A stretch of DNA of 64,000 bases. It comes from Anaeramoeba flamelloides. Lineage: Eukaryota > Metamonada > Anaeramoebidae. The first letter of the stretch is position 1. The number at the start of each line of letters is the position of its first letter. Position numbers and translations under genes: made by a program. The stretch spans positions 5,573,501 to 5,637,500 of the forward strand of contig JANTQA010000008.1 in assembly GCA_027625915.1 (NCBI GenBank), in the 5' to 3' direction. The notes beneath the pieces were generated by a model that saw only the letters and a program-made list of their open reading frames with translations, was not told where the DNA came from and made no database searches. This document shows positions 36,057 to 47,812 of this stretch, piece by piece.

Positions 36057-39000
36057 ATGACCAAGGTTGTTCGAGAATTAAAAATTGTACTTTTAGGACA
36101 CGTGGCTGTTGGAAAAGTAAGATTTTGTCAAACCTATACTTTCTCATCCTTTTCCTTTCCTTTTCCTTTCTCTTTCTTATGGTTTCTTCAGTCTGTTCGG
36201 ATAGCAGTTTTTAAAAAGTGTTGAATAAAAGTTTTATCAAATATCACCTGAATTGCTTAAAAAGGGCGAATTAGACAGTTTGAAATTTCTCTTGATCAAA
36301 CTTTTCTTCAACACTTTTTTGAAAAAGGCTTTCAAATGTAATTTTTCTTCAATTCTTCTCTTCAAAGAACAGTTTTTTTTTTTGCTTAAATTTTTGGCTT
36401 GACATTGGTTTTCTCTTTTCTGTGTTCGCTACCCAAAACACAACAGGGTCCCAATCATTTAAATTTAACAAAACTTTAATTATTTTCTTATTTTCCTTTT
36501 TTTTATTCAATCATCATTTTCAACCAACAATGTTCAAAATTTTAAGACTTCAATTGCTTTGAGATTTACTGAAGACAAATTTGATCCAAACACAGAATCA
36601 ACAATTGGGGCAAGTTTTTTAACAAAAAGTTTGGTAATTGGTGATACCAAATACAATTTGAAAATTTGGGACTCAGCTGGCCAAGAAAGATACAAAAGTA
36701 AGTTTTTTTGAATTAATTAACTGGTTTTCTTTTTTTTTGTTTTCTTTTTCTCCTTCTCATCTTTTCTTTTCTTTTTCTTTTTACACAACGAAAATATTAA
36801 AGCCAACTCTTATTTCTTTCCTAAAAGACAAATTAAAATCTAACATATTCCAAACAAAACTTTCAATATACTTGTTTAATTAGAAGAAAAATTATTCGGA
36901 ATTAAAATTCACCATTGTGAAAAAAATTTGGGTCATTAAAAAAAATTGGGTCAGTCAAAAATTTGTTTTCGTTTTTTAAATAGTAAATATTAGCAAAATG
37001 ATTTTTGATCAAAGTAAAATTTTATGAACAAATCTTACATTTAAGAAAAACCAACGTCACTATCAATAATAATTTTCAAAGGCCAAATTATCTTGTTGCA
37101 TTTTAACCTTTTAAAATTACTGTGGAACTCTAAAAAAAAAAAAAATGATTTTTAATTGTCAACTTTACTAAAAATAAGAGAAATATTTAATAGGAAATAT
37201 TAAAATCTATTTATTCAATAAGATCTAGTTAATCATTGTTTGGGAAGACCAAAAATTAATAACCGTTTTAAATTAAGGTTTGTCTAAGGGGATTTTAAGA
37301 ATTAAAATGGTTTCTGAAATCTTGATATTTCGGTATTTTGAAGTTTTGATTGTAAACATTAGTGGAAAACAATCTCTTTCGAAAAAACATCTTTTTTGGA
37401 AGATTTTATAATTCAATTTGATTTAAAAGGTTATTTAAGATTAACCGTGATAAATTTGCGTTCATTAACAATGATAAATATCTTATTGAATAAATAGATT
37501 TTAATATTTCCTATTAAATATTTCTCTTATTTTTAGTAAAGTTGACAATTAAAAATCATTTTTTTTTTTTTTAGAGTTCCACAGTAATTTTAAAAGGTTA
37601 AAATGCAACAAGATAATTTGGCCTTTGAAAATTATTATTGATAGTGACGTTGGTTTTTCTTAAATGTAAGATTTGTTCATAAAATTTTACTTTGATCAAA
37701 AATCATTTTGCTAATATTTACTATTTAAAAAACGAAAACAAATTTTTGACTGACCCAATTTTTTTTAATGACCCAAATTTTTTTCACAATGGTCAATAAA
37801 AAATTAGAGGATCAAGAATTTTGATTCGATTGGAAAAATTGAGAATACCTTCTTTTTTTTTTTGATCAAACTTTGAGTCTTTTTTTTCTTAGTTAACAGC
37901 CTCAAAAATTCTAATTTTTTTTATCAATTGTATTTCTTGAGTTTTAGTGGTACTGTTATTTTCCAATGAATAAATGAAAATTTATATTTCACTTTTCAAA
38001 ATGAATAAAAATTATAACTGTTGCAATCAATTTAGTAGAGTAAAAATTTTGTCTCAGAGTTAACTGAGGAAGTTTAATTTTTGTCTAAATATATCATTTC
38101 TAAAAGATGTTGTACAGATCTTTGGGTTTTCTTTCAACTTAAAAACGAAGAAAAATATATTTGGAAAGTGAACTAAAAATTTTCATTTTTTAATTGGAAA
38201 ATAATAGTAAATTCAAATCAATGCTTGTAAATTTTTGCTATCTTTTTTCAATTTGTTTGTAAATTTTGTTATCTTAGTTTGGAATAAAACATTTTATTGG
38301 TTTAATTGTTTAGAAACTTTGTAAAATTAGATGACTTCGAAAATATTATTTGTCACAAACTGCTTTAAAAGTAAAAGTTATCAGATTTATAATGAAGGAA
38401 ATGGAACGCAAAAATTTTTTGAATTTATAAATAAACTTTGTTTCAGTCAAAGGTGACCAAACTTTTTTTTTCAAATATCAAATATTTTTTATAAATGACA
38501 TTTGAAGATTAAATAAGAAATAAGTAGAATAATAAAAATTAAAGAATTGTTGGTATCCGACGAAAATAAAACTAGAAAATCAATAGATTTTCTTAAAAAA
38601 TAGAAAAACCCCAATTATTAACACGTTTATTGATAAAAACAACAAGAATTTTATTTTGATTTTCAATTGAAGATCAAATAAAATTTCAATAGAAATCAAA
38701 ATGATTTCTCTACAATCATTTTTACTTTATAAATAACCTTAGAATAACACGTTTTTACCTGGTGACTATCAGATCTTGCAATAATAAAAAAAAAATATGC
38801 AAATGAATTAGGTCTAAAAAAAAATCTGCAAAATACAAAAATGGGAAAAAATGATTTCAATTTTCAGAAAATTACCAAAATAATTTACTTGTTGAAATAA
38901 ATATTCAAAGCCTTTAAACACATGCAATTCATCCATTATAACCGGGCCCCTTTGACTGAAAAATGGTTTATATTCAAACCAAAAAATACTTGTTATTTCC

Positions 39001-40753
39001 CCATTTTATCATTTTGCATCAAGAAAAAAAAATTGAAATCTTAAATACTATTGAACCCAAGGTGAGACTTGGTTTTGGTTTGTTCGAATTATGAATCTTT
39101 GTAAAATATTTTTCTATGATCAATCATTCAATGAAAAAGTATTTCAAAAAAGAAATAATTATTAATTGTTCCAATTAGAATTTCCAAAGTTAGTACCACA
39201 ATATAAATTTTATAAAACTTTTGAATTTTCTGAAATATCAAAAAAAAAAATGTTAAAGTAGTAAAAAAAATACCTGACATGAAAAAAATACCAGACATGA
39301 TTTTTAATTGTGAATATTAGGGGAATTGTTGTGTAATTTCATTTATTTAAAATCAAATCCTTTTTTTAAGGTTCAAACTTTTTTTTCGGGCAAACAAGAG
39401 GAAAATCTTCCCTTAAACAATAAAAAAAAAAAAAAAAAAAAAAAGATAAAATTTTTTAAAATAATAACCCACTCACTTATTAGAATGATGATTAATGAAA
39501 TTACACTTTTTCAAAACACCATTCAATCAATCAAAAATCAAGAATAAAAATTATCATTTTCCAAACTCTAGTAAACCTCTATTAAACTGGAATGTTTTTC
39601 AAAAAATGTTGATCTACTTATGCTACCAAACAATTACTAGAGGATTCTATATACCCCCACTTTAATGAACTTTAGGTAGGTTTATTACTAGGTTCATAAA
39701 ACAATTGGTTATTTATAAAAAGGATTTGATTGGAAATAGACAAAAATTTCACAACTTTTCTAATATTCATATTTAAAAATCTTGTCAGGGATTATTTTCA
39801 TACCAGGTATTTTTTTCACTACTATACCTACAATTTTTATCATAAACCAGGGCAGAACTAAGAATTAGATAAATAAAAACAGATTTAAATTTATTATTTC
39901 GATATAAAATTTATTCTTGTTAATTTCCTTGAATTGAAAAGCATATTTGAAAATACTAAAAAAAAAAAAACACATTGAAAAAACAAGATTTTCTGAAAAA
40001 AAAATAACCTTTTCAAATAAAACTCAATTAAATAATTTTAAACCATAAAAACACTGTGAAATTATTTTGATTAATTAAAAATTGTGAAATCTATTATTTT
40101 ACAATTCAATTTTTGAAGGAGAATTAAAGTCTATGGATATATAGTGGATAATTTTACACTCCTTCCACAACAAAGACAACAAAAATAACAATATCATCAA
40201 CCACAACAACTATGACAACAACTCCATAAATAATAAGAATATAATTCTTGAATTTAATCTTGTTTGTATTTATTGCAAACATTTTATAATAACAATTCTT
40301 TATCTGACCATTATTTTTTTAAAAAATAATTTTATTAAAATATAATTCAAAGGCCTTGGTACAATGTATTACAAAGATAGTGATGCCACCATTCTTGTTT
40401 ATGACGTCAGTGTTCGCTCAACTTTTAAAAAAATGAAAGAATGGTATGAAGAATTAAAAAATTTTGGACCAGAAAACATCTTTATTGTTGTTTGTGCAAA
40501 TAAAACAGATTTAGAAAATCATCAAATCCCAAAAAGTAAAGGAGACGATTTTGCAAAACATAACGGATTAGAATTCATGGAGACTTCAGCAAAAGAAGGA
40601 ACAAACATCCAAGATCTTTTTAAACTAATTTGCCAATCTGTCCCTGAAAAAGTTCTTGAAGAAAAACAAAAAAATAAAAAATCACAAATCAGTCTTATAT
40701 CATATGAAAAAGAAAATCAAAAACAGCAGGAAGAAAAATCTGGGTGTTGCTAA
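36057..40753 (+). CDS. Rab5/Rab21-like small GTPase
   Basis: A Rab-family GTPase whose closest resemblance by eye is the Rab5/21/22 endosomal group (QERYKSLGTMYYKDSDATILVYDV). Three exons fit in phase: 36057-36116, 36547-36697 and 40353-40753, giving 203 residues. ATG at 36057 opens MTKVVRELKIVLLGHVAVGK, and the P-loop GHVAVGKT is completed in exon 2. STIGASF holds the switch I Thr, WDSAGQE is the G3 motif (Ser replaces the usual Thr of DTAGQE), NKTD is G4 and ETSAK is G5. The C terminus KSGCC is a double-cysteine prenylation signal. Intron 2 is 3,655 bases and contains an 881-bp foldback element and a CAGTCAAAGG element. A Ser/Gln-rich hypervariable tail precedes the cysteines. Confidence 0.93.
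36912..37792. mobile_element. 881-bp foldback element with 313-bp arms in a Rab intron
   Basis: The left arm 36912-37224 and the right arm 37480-37792 are reverse complements of equal length (313 bases) with almost no visible mismatch. The spacer is about 255 bases. The ends read CCATTGTGAAAAAAATTTGG and its complement. TCA flanks both sides (36909-36911 and 37793-37795), a possible 3-bp target duplication. The spacer has no coding frame. The near identity of the arms suggests recent insertion or ongoing arm conversion. Transcribed within the Rab5/21-like pre-mRNA, it could fold into a 313-bp duplex. Confidence 0.9.
38235..38440. repeat. Dispersed repeat family R4, copy 2
   Basis: Second copy of the repeat at 33985-34200, with TTGGTTTAATTGTTTAGAAAC, TTTGTAAAATTAGATGACTTC and TTTAAAAGTAAAAGTTATCA. 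It ends where the CAGTCAAAGG element begins at 38444. Confidence 0.55.
38444..38958. mobile_element. CAGTCAAAGG-ended TIR element (copy 1)
   Basis: Left end CAGTCAAAGGTGACC and right end GGGCCCCTTTGACTG are short terminal inverted repeats around a 515-bp non-coding body. Internal landmarks are AGATTAAATAAGAAATAAG, AATAACCTTAGAATAACACG and AAACACATGCAATTCATCC. They recur in copies at 46682-47374, about 60335-60860, and inverted at 28661. It is probably a non-autonomous DNA transposon. No target duplication is clear. Confidence 0.7.
39240..39840. mobile_element. Dispersed element with inverted ends (copy 2)
   Basis: Partner of 5755-6270. The left end has AATACCTGACATG and the right end CATACCAGGTATTTTTTTCAC, which are inverted relative to each other. 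The body shares ATCTACTTATG, CTTTAATGAACTTTAGG and GGTTATTTATAAAAAGGAT with the first copy. The plus-strand frame at 39326-39547 lies inside and is not a gene. Confidence 0.55.
40095..40200 (+). repeat. Short dispersed repeat (copy 3)
   Basis: A diverged relative of the A-tailed repeats at 595 and 22150: TTTTACAATTCAATTTTTG, GGAGAATTAAAGTC, then TTTTACACTCCTTCC. It is followed by an A/C-rich tract rather than pure A. The preceding AATTGTGAAATCTAT also matches copy 2. Confidence 0.45.
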
Positions 40754-41334
40754 TATAAAAAAATATTTATTCAATTTTTTTAGTTTATTTGAAATAACAA
40801 AATAATATTTTGAGAATAATACAATTAATAATTTTAAAACAATCAATAAATTATTCTTTTTGATTTTTATTAATCTTTCAATAAAATTATATTTTTTACA
40901 TAAAAAAAAAAAAAAAAAAAAAGAGCTCAAAACAAACCTTTAATCATTTAAAAAAAAATAAAAGAAAGATTTATTGTCAAAATAATAACTTTTAATTTAC
41001 AAATTTTGTTTACATAATTTATTTTTTTAAACAATTAAAAAAATTTTTTAAGATTGAAAAACCTTTTGAATTTAATTTATTACTTGTTTGTCTTCCTTAA
41101 AGATCCTAATAACCCAAATGACTTTGAAATAAATTTTTATGTTTGAGTTTTTATGAAAAGAATCTAGATAATGAACTTTTTAATCATTCTCTTATAAGAA
41201 AATTTTAAAATTAAAAATTGAATAGGAATCTCTAATAAAAAAATTAATTGAAAAAAATATTTTTTTTTTGGTTTTTCAGTTATACTTTTTTTAATTTTCG
41301 AAATAAACTGAAAATTAAAAAAAAAAAAAAAAAA

Positions 41335-41900
41335 AGTAAATTTTCCCCAATTTAAAAGAGTTGAGTAAAATTAAAGATTTTACTCTACCCTTTCGAATTG
41401 TGGAAAAGCATAGTTAGGTTTTTTTAAAACAAGAAATTAAAAGAAAATTTTTGAAAATATCCAAATAATTCCAAAAATTCTGAAAAGAGCTGTTAGGTTT
41501 TCTTGAGTTTACTATTTATTTGGACAATCAATAGATTTTTGTTAGGTTTTTTTACTTTAGAAATAAATAGAAAATTTTAATAAATTTTCTGTTTATTTCT
41601 AAAGTAAAAAACCTAGAACACTTCACAGATAAAACAAGAAACATCAAGAAAACCGCCGTTATGTTTTTTTAAAATTTAAGAAATAAACCGAAATTTTCTG
41701 AAATTTTCCGTTTATTTCTTAAATTAAAAAAAACCTAGGCACCCTTCGTTAGGTTTTCGAAAAATTTAAAAGAATTGGGATAAATATGAGATTGTACTCT
41801 ATTTTTTTGAACTCTGTGAAACTTAGGAAACTTCCATTAAGTTGTCGTAATTTTAAAAGAATATATTAAATTCAGATATTTTACTTATTTCTTTTAAATC
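41335..41900. repeat. Hairpin-array family, second long copy
   Basis: At least three perfect hairpins in a row. One is built on TTACTTTAGAAATAAATAG and its complement (about 41555-41610). Another is built on TTTAAGAAATAAACCG and its complement (about 41678-41728). Linkers contain GTTAGG, CCTAGAACAC and CCTAGGCACC. The hairpin stems and linkers parallel those at 21230-21480 in the same order, so this is a copy of the same array and not an independent palindrome cluster. Confidence 0.65.
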
Positions 41901-42544
41901 CTGAAACAGTTAATGCAGATAATATTTCTCATTAAGGATTTTTTTCTCTTTATTACAATTTAATCAGACGAGTTGAACAATTTAAAAGGATTACTTATTA
42001 CCTATTCAACAAAATACACAAAGTTGAAATAATCAAAAAAATTATTTTGCATTCATTAATTATTTAATCTCTATTAATGATTTTTAAGTATATTATTACT
42101 CTTAAAAACAATCAAAAATAGGTTTCTATTATTGAAAGTTCAAGGATGTTAGTTCTATTACAAATAAACAATATATCATTGATGAAAAGTCAATAAAAGT
42201 TATTTTTTATACTAAAGTTTTAAAGTTAAAAATCTGGATTTTCAGGAGCCCAATCAAAATTACCTTTTATCCTCATGTGAGATTCTTATTTTATCGTTTT
42301 TTCATATTAAATAACATTCCAACAACTTTTACATAACCAAAAGCAAAAATAGCAAAAAAAAAAAAAAAATAGCAATGCTTTGTATTTTTCAAAGCTTCAA
42401 ATTAAACCATGCTGAAGTTACCGAATATTGATGTTTTTATATTTATTCCTTTTTATACAAAACAAAAAAAAAAAAAAAAAAACGAAATAAAAAAATCATT
42501 GATTCCAAAATGCTGAAATCAGTGGAACATAAAATTATATTACT

Positions 42545-42850
42545 AAATTTGTTTAAATTGTAGGAATAATTATTGATCAATCTAATGGCTAGATACCATC
42601 AACTAATTCATGTATGTGATTTTTCTATATTTACCAAACTCAACTATAACTTTTCTCTCAATCATTGAAAGGAATTCATGATCTAATAAAATATATGAAG
42701 TGACCGTAAAAAAGGAAATGAAATCATATCTGATAAAATAATAATAAAAATAGTTTGTAAATTCAAAATTATTTTGAAATTGAATAAAAACCGAGGATTA
42801 TTATTCTTTAATCGGTTTTAAATATATTTAAATATCCCAAATTTAGTTTT
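42545..42850 (+). repeat. Dispersed repeat family R1, copy 4
   Basis: Shares GATACCATCAACTAATT, TCATTGAAAGGAATTCATGA-like and TTCTTTAATCGGTTTTAA landmarks with the copies at 10040 and 31820. Diverged and non-coding. Confidence 0.5.
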
Positions 42851-43904
42851 TTTTTATGACTTGTAACCGATTCATTAATATAACTGAATCTTGAGTTATG
42901 AGTTCTTATTAAAATTTAAAAATTGAGTTTTTATTTCAAAAATTTTGTCTTTTGGGTAAAATATTTTTTACTCAATCAAATTTGAAATTTACCATTAAAA
43001 TTCTGATAACCATAATTCCCATGCTAGATCTATCCAAATTACTTTCAGTCACCCTATAATTTACTTTGACATCAATATAGTTGAATTTAATTTAGAAATT
43101 GTGAACAAAAATCAAAAAAATGGTTTTTAAATTTTGGATTTGTTTTGTTCAAAATTCATAAAAAATTTTTTTGATCAATAAATTTTTTTATCCAAATCCT
43201 CTCAAATCCTAAAATTTGCAATCTTTCTGAAGGATGGAGACTCGAAATGAATTCGAAATATACAATATATACAATTTTTATTAAGGAAATAATCTCTATA
43301 AAATTTTTTTACCTAAATTCAATAGAGATTGAGAAAATTTTTGCCAATTAATAAGATCTGAAAAACCCTGTTTATTTTCAATATGAAACATATTTCTAGA
43401 TATCAAGTCCTCATTTAGAAATTGGTCAAAAAAAAATAATTGAAACTAGCCCCTTAAAGTTGGCCAAGGATTTTGCAATACAAATATATTTGGGCAATCC
43501 TCCTACAATTGACGTTCTTTTAATTCATTTTTATTTGTTAATATATTTTCTTTCAATTCTTACAAAGTACAAAATGTAACATGTACTTAAGGTGTTATTA
43601 ACCTTCTCAATGAAAAAAAAAAAATAAATGATAATTTTAAGGGAAATTGGAAATGAAAATATAAAAGATCTCATGATTAAGGAAAATTATTAAAATCCAA
43701 ACCCTAAAAAGAATTAGAAGACAATTTTTACAAACCACAAGTTAAAATTTCAATAAATTAGTATTGAAAATGGCGAAAATTTCAAAATAATTCCAAGTTT
43801 TTTTTTTTTTATTTTATTAAAAGAATTAAATATTTAAGCAAATTTAAAATGAATAATTGCAAATAGAGTAAATTTTTTATGTCGAAAAAAAACCATTGTA
43901 AGAA

Positions 43905-45244
43905 TTATATTTTTTTGTTATCAAACAAATCGCCACGTGTAAACATAAATCTAGGATCTTTAAACTTTTCACGATCTTTTTCTGTAAAAAAAATTGAATT
44001 ATAGACTCGGCCTTTGTTAACTTTTTTAATAATATTACTTTCTGTTTCTGTTTCTGTTTCTTTTTTCTTTTCCTTTTCTTTGTTAATTTTTTTTTTTTTA
44101 AGGATTTGTTTGATTTTCTTTTCTTTTTCTTTTCTCTTGTTCTTGTTCTTGTTCTTGTTCTTGTTGGACTTGTTAGTTAATGAAATGCTTTCCTTTTGAA
44201 TTAATTTCTTTTTCTCAATATTTGGGCTAATCTCCTCTTTTTCTTTTTCTTTTTCCTTCTCAAAGTTATTCTCATTCTTCTTAATTGTTTTTCTTTTTCT
44301 TGAAGAATCCTTTTTGTTTTTGCTTTTTTTTTTTTTTTTTTTTTTTTTTTGTTTAAGATTATCTGTTTCAAAAGATATTTTTGATATTTCCGATCAGGGT
44401 TTATTATTTTAATATCATTTTTGTTGAGAGTTTGATCACACAGCGGACATGCCTTGAGTTGTAATTTTTCAATGCTTGTGTTTGCTACAACATGGCCACA
44501 TTTTGCAAAGGCAACAAATTTGCTTAATCCGTTCATCTCAATTCCTGAGATCGGACAAATAAATCTCGTAACATTTTCCTCGCCACTTTGAACCAAATAA
44601 TTCTTGTTTTGTGTTAATTTTAAGGTAACGAGATCCTATAAATATGAAAAAAATTATGAAGGGGTAATGGCGCGAAATAAGAAAGATTAAAAAAAGATTT
44701 TCATTTACTGGCATTTGCCTAAGAAAGGTAGAAAAGATTTTCACTAGTTTTTTTTTTCATTTTACTTTTTCAAATAGAGTTTTCAAAGAAGTATGTTGTA
44801 ATTTGTGAACTCTATTGGAAGAAGGAAAAGGAAAAGGAAAAGAAAAAGGAAATGGAAGTGAAATTTTTTTCCCATTTATTAAACAAACACCAACAGGGTA
44901 ATGTGGTTACTTTTATTGAAGTGATATAAGAGTATTCGTTTGGTAGCTTTTTTTTCATAAGTGCGATCAATAGATCTTGCTTGTTAAAAAGCCTTCCAAG
45001 AGGACACAAAACTACTGGTTCTTCAAGTGGCTTTTTTGTTAAAGTGCAACAACTCCATTTTATTCGATTTACTTGTCGGTTGACTGTTCTCCTCCCTTTT
45101 TTTGTTTTGACCATTTCAGCTCTATGTGGAATGGATCCTCCATCTTTTTGAATAAAGTTTTTAATAGTTAGAATCAAAAGAGAACGTTTAAGTATTTTGT
45201 AAGCGTTTGTTAATTTATAATTTGATAAACTTACCTGCTCCCAT
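43905..45244 (-). CDS. RTF2: RTF2 replication termination factor 2 homologue
   Basis: RTF2 proteins act at stalled replication forks and carry two RING-like halves. Three minus-strand exons: 45235-45244 (a 10-nt coding start, ATGGGAGCAG), 44911-45143 and 43905-44635. The joined start MGADGGSIPHRAEMVKTKK matches the family signature. WSCCTLTKKPLEEPVVLC and LGRLFNK are the first half; DLVTLKL, RFICPISGIEMNG, KCGHVVA and ACPLCDQTL are the second. A Lys/Glu/Asn-repeat tail ends with GRVYNSIFFTEKDREKF, like RTF2 C termini, and TAA at 43905. The frame changes at a 27-base A run (44324-44350, T on plus). No donor lies nearby, so a homopolymer length error or polymorphism is likelier than an intron. 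Only 25 or 28 A would keep one frame; with 28 the protein has 324 residues. Confidence 0.9.
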
Positions 45245-45490
45245 TTTTAAAGAATAAAAACTTTACACAAGAACTAATATTGTGAAAAAAATAAAAGATT
45301 ACCTGAGGATTGGACATTAAATTCTAACTTTGATAAGTATATCACTAAGCAGGTAGTTACACCATAAGGTATGTTACAAATTTGAGAGAACTGAGAGAAG
45401 GGATTTTATTTTAGTTGCCTATGATTGTAAGTTCTCTAAAAATTTTTTTGACAAAATTATTTGATATTTTTTTTGAAAGTAATGTTACTG

Positions 45491-45941
45491 TTGAAAGAAA
45501 AATGTTGGACACAGAAAAATGGTTGGACAGCATTTTTAATTGGCAACATTATTAAAATTGAAAATCAAATCCTATTGATAACTAGGTTAATTTTATATAA
45601 ATCCTGATTTAAATGTTTTACAAGTTCATTAATATGTGGTGTGTGTAGAATACCCATTTAAATGGTGAAAGCTAAAGTAGATCATGCTATTTTAACAAAA
45701 ATCCAAGTTTTAGTAAAGTTTACTATTAATTCTGAAAATGGTAATTTTTAAACTTGCTTTAGATTATAAGGGATATGGTTTTGAAAAAGTAGAATTACAT
45801 TAATCCTTATTCTAATAAGTAGATTATTGTTATTTTCTTTAGTTATTTCACAAACGATTGAAATTAAAAATCATTTTCAGTAATGTTCCCAATTAAAAAT
45901 GCTGTCCAACTATTTTTCTCTGTCTAACATTTTTCTCTCAA
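45491..45941. mobile_element. MITE with long terminal inverted repeats (family M1, copy 2)
   Basis: The left end TTGAAAGAAAAATGTTGGAC is mirrored by GTCTAACATTTTTCTCTCAA at the right. The arms extend inward through GTTGGACAGCATTTTTAATT and its complement. The inner part AATTGGCAACATTATTAAAA and GTAATGTTCCCAATTAAAAA relates it to the element at 9635-10031. The body is non-coding. It lies 250 bases upstream of RTF2. Confidence 0.75.
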
Positions 45942-46681
45942 AGGTTAAACAATATAAAAAAGAGAAAAGAATTGATACAATTGGTTTGATTTTTATTTTT
46001 TTTATAATAAATATTTTTTTTTGGAGAAAATAATTGTAGATTCTTAGAATAAAACTTATAGTTATTTTGTGGTCTAGAATTTTATACAATATAATCATGT
46101 TCACTTCTTCAATTCCACAAAATTCAAGTGTTTAAAACCCAAACCAGTTAAGTTTTTGTATAATTATTATTTTTTGTAATCATTCTAGCTATTAAAGATC
46201 CTTTTGTATTTCATTTAGTGATTCTCCCAATTATAATGTTGTTGTTTTTTTTAAACAAAATCTATTTGTCCTAAATGTTACTGATAAAAAAATCTAACTT
46301 ATAAGCTTTTTGTTGTCATGATTAAAAAAAATCATAGATGAGGAAAAAATAACAATATAAAAATTAAATGCCACAATAGAATGTTGAGATAAGGATAAAA
46401 GATAAGTCATTCAAGTTTAAAATTCTATTTTCCGCAATTCAACTCAACATTCTATTTGGGTAATTTCTTTGATATTTTTGTAAAAAAATTTTAAAAAATC
46501 TAATGAATAAAGTACTCTAAATAATTAAAAGCAATGAGGAGCTACTAAAGTAAAAAATGTTATTTTCTGATCCTCTTCAAAAGTGCCAAAAGGTGAAAAA
46601 AATTCCTTTATTGTAACTAGCCCCTTAGAGATTTCTGGACATGTTAATTTAAAATTACGATTTTGAAAGTTTACTTAGTTT

Positions 46682-47374
46682 TAGTCAAAGGTTCCCAAAA
46701 ATTTTTTCAAATATCAATTATTTTATATAATTGACCTTTGAAGAACAAATAAGAAATAAGAAAAATAATACAAATCAAAGAATTGTTGATATCTGTCTGA
46801 AATAGAACTAATTAACCAATTGATTTTATTAAAAATTGTAAAACTTAAATTTTGAGGGGAACATTGAGAAAAACAAGAATGCTCTTTTTGATCTTCTATC
46901 GGGTATTTGTATAATAAATAGGAAACAATTTTCACATGATTTTCCATACTTTTCTTTTAGAAACCAATTCCCCAAACGAAGTAGATTGGGATATCTAGTC
47001 TCTATTGGAAAAAGTAAATAAAATGAAGTGGAAATTTTTCAATTTATTATTCTAAAATTAAGGATCAAAGATTGAATAAAAGTCCAATAGAAACCAATAT
47101 GATTTCCCAACAAATATTTCCTCAGTTTCAATAACCTTTTAATTAACACTTTTTTATAAAGTGACTCTTGGTCTTGCAATAAAAAATTTTTTTGCAACTG
47201 AAATAGAGTTCAAAAAAAATCGTAAAAAGAAAAACAGAAAAAAGGAAAAAATAATAAAAAAAAAAATGATTTCAATTTTGAAATTTTCCAAAATTAAATT
47301 TTTTCTTCTGATATCCATGCAAAAACCTTTAAACACATAAAATTCATCTCATTGCAACTGGGCCCCTTTGACTG
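46682..47374. mobile_element. CAGTCAAAGG-ended TIR element (copy 2)
   Basis: A longer copy (693 bp) of the element at 38444, starting AGTCAAAGGTTCCC and ending GGGCCCCTTTGACTG. It shares AAGAACAAATAAGAAATAAG, TCAATAACCTTTTAATTAACAC and AAACACATAAAATTCATC. Minus-strand open frames at 46723-46947 and 47154-47336 lie inside and match the non-coding body of the other copies, so they are not genes. Confidence 0.7.
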
Positions 47375-47812
47375 GAAAATGGCTCAGGATAAATTGTTTT
47401 TCTCGACTCATCCTCAGGTTTTTTATATTCATCCTTGTTGATAATGATTTCATTTTTAATAATTTGTAAAAAAGAAAATTTTTTATTCAGCTATTGTTCA
47501 GAGGTCTATCGAAAATTCGGTTTGAGTGTTACTATTTATCATTGCAACTATTTTGAGATTTTTTGTTAATAAAACTATTGGATATAATTTCACTTTAAAA
47601 AAGATACCTTTTCTATCAAAAAAATCAAAAACATGTTCTTGAATGAAATTATGAATTTCTGTATATCATTGGACCAACTCGTTTTTTTTGGAAATTCCTA
47701 AACAAAGAACCAATTTTGATTTAATTTTATATTTGATTTTATTATCCCAAATCCTTATTGGAATTATAAAAATAAAAATGTCAGATCTATCAGTTCTTTA
47801 AAATATTAATTA

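Larger units (their letters stand above)
40754..43904. other. Repeat-filled interval between Rab5/21-like and RTF2
   Basis: This convergent interval holds a hairpin array (41335-41900) and an R1 copy (42545-42850). A minus-strand open tract near 43000-43090 reads NYIDVKVNYRVTESNLDRS; it is protein-like but unrecognised and may be a transposon relic. The motif ACTAGCCCCTTA occurs at about 43448 and again near 46615, and its inverse near 2640, suggesting another repeat end. No confident gene. Confidence 0.45.

Noticed and set aside
44014-44199. Leu/Phe/Ser-rich 61-codon plus-strand frame
   Set aside because: It is the antisense of the RTF2 Lys/Glu/Asn-repeat tail.
45304-45340. Upstream ATGTCCAATCCTCAG with donor GTAATC as an alternative RTF2 start
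   Set aside because: Joining it to the next exon puts RTF2 out of frame, whereas the 10-nt exon gives the conserved MGADGGSIP start. It may be a 5' UTR exon.
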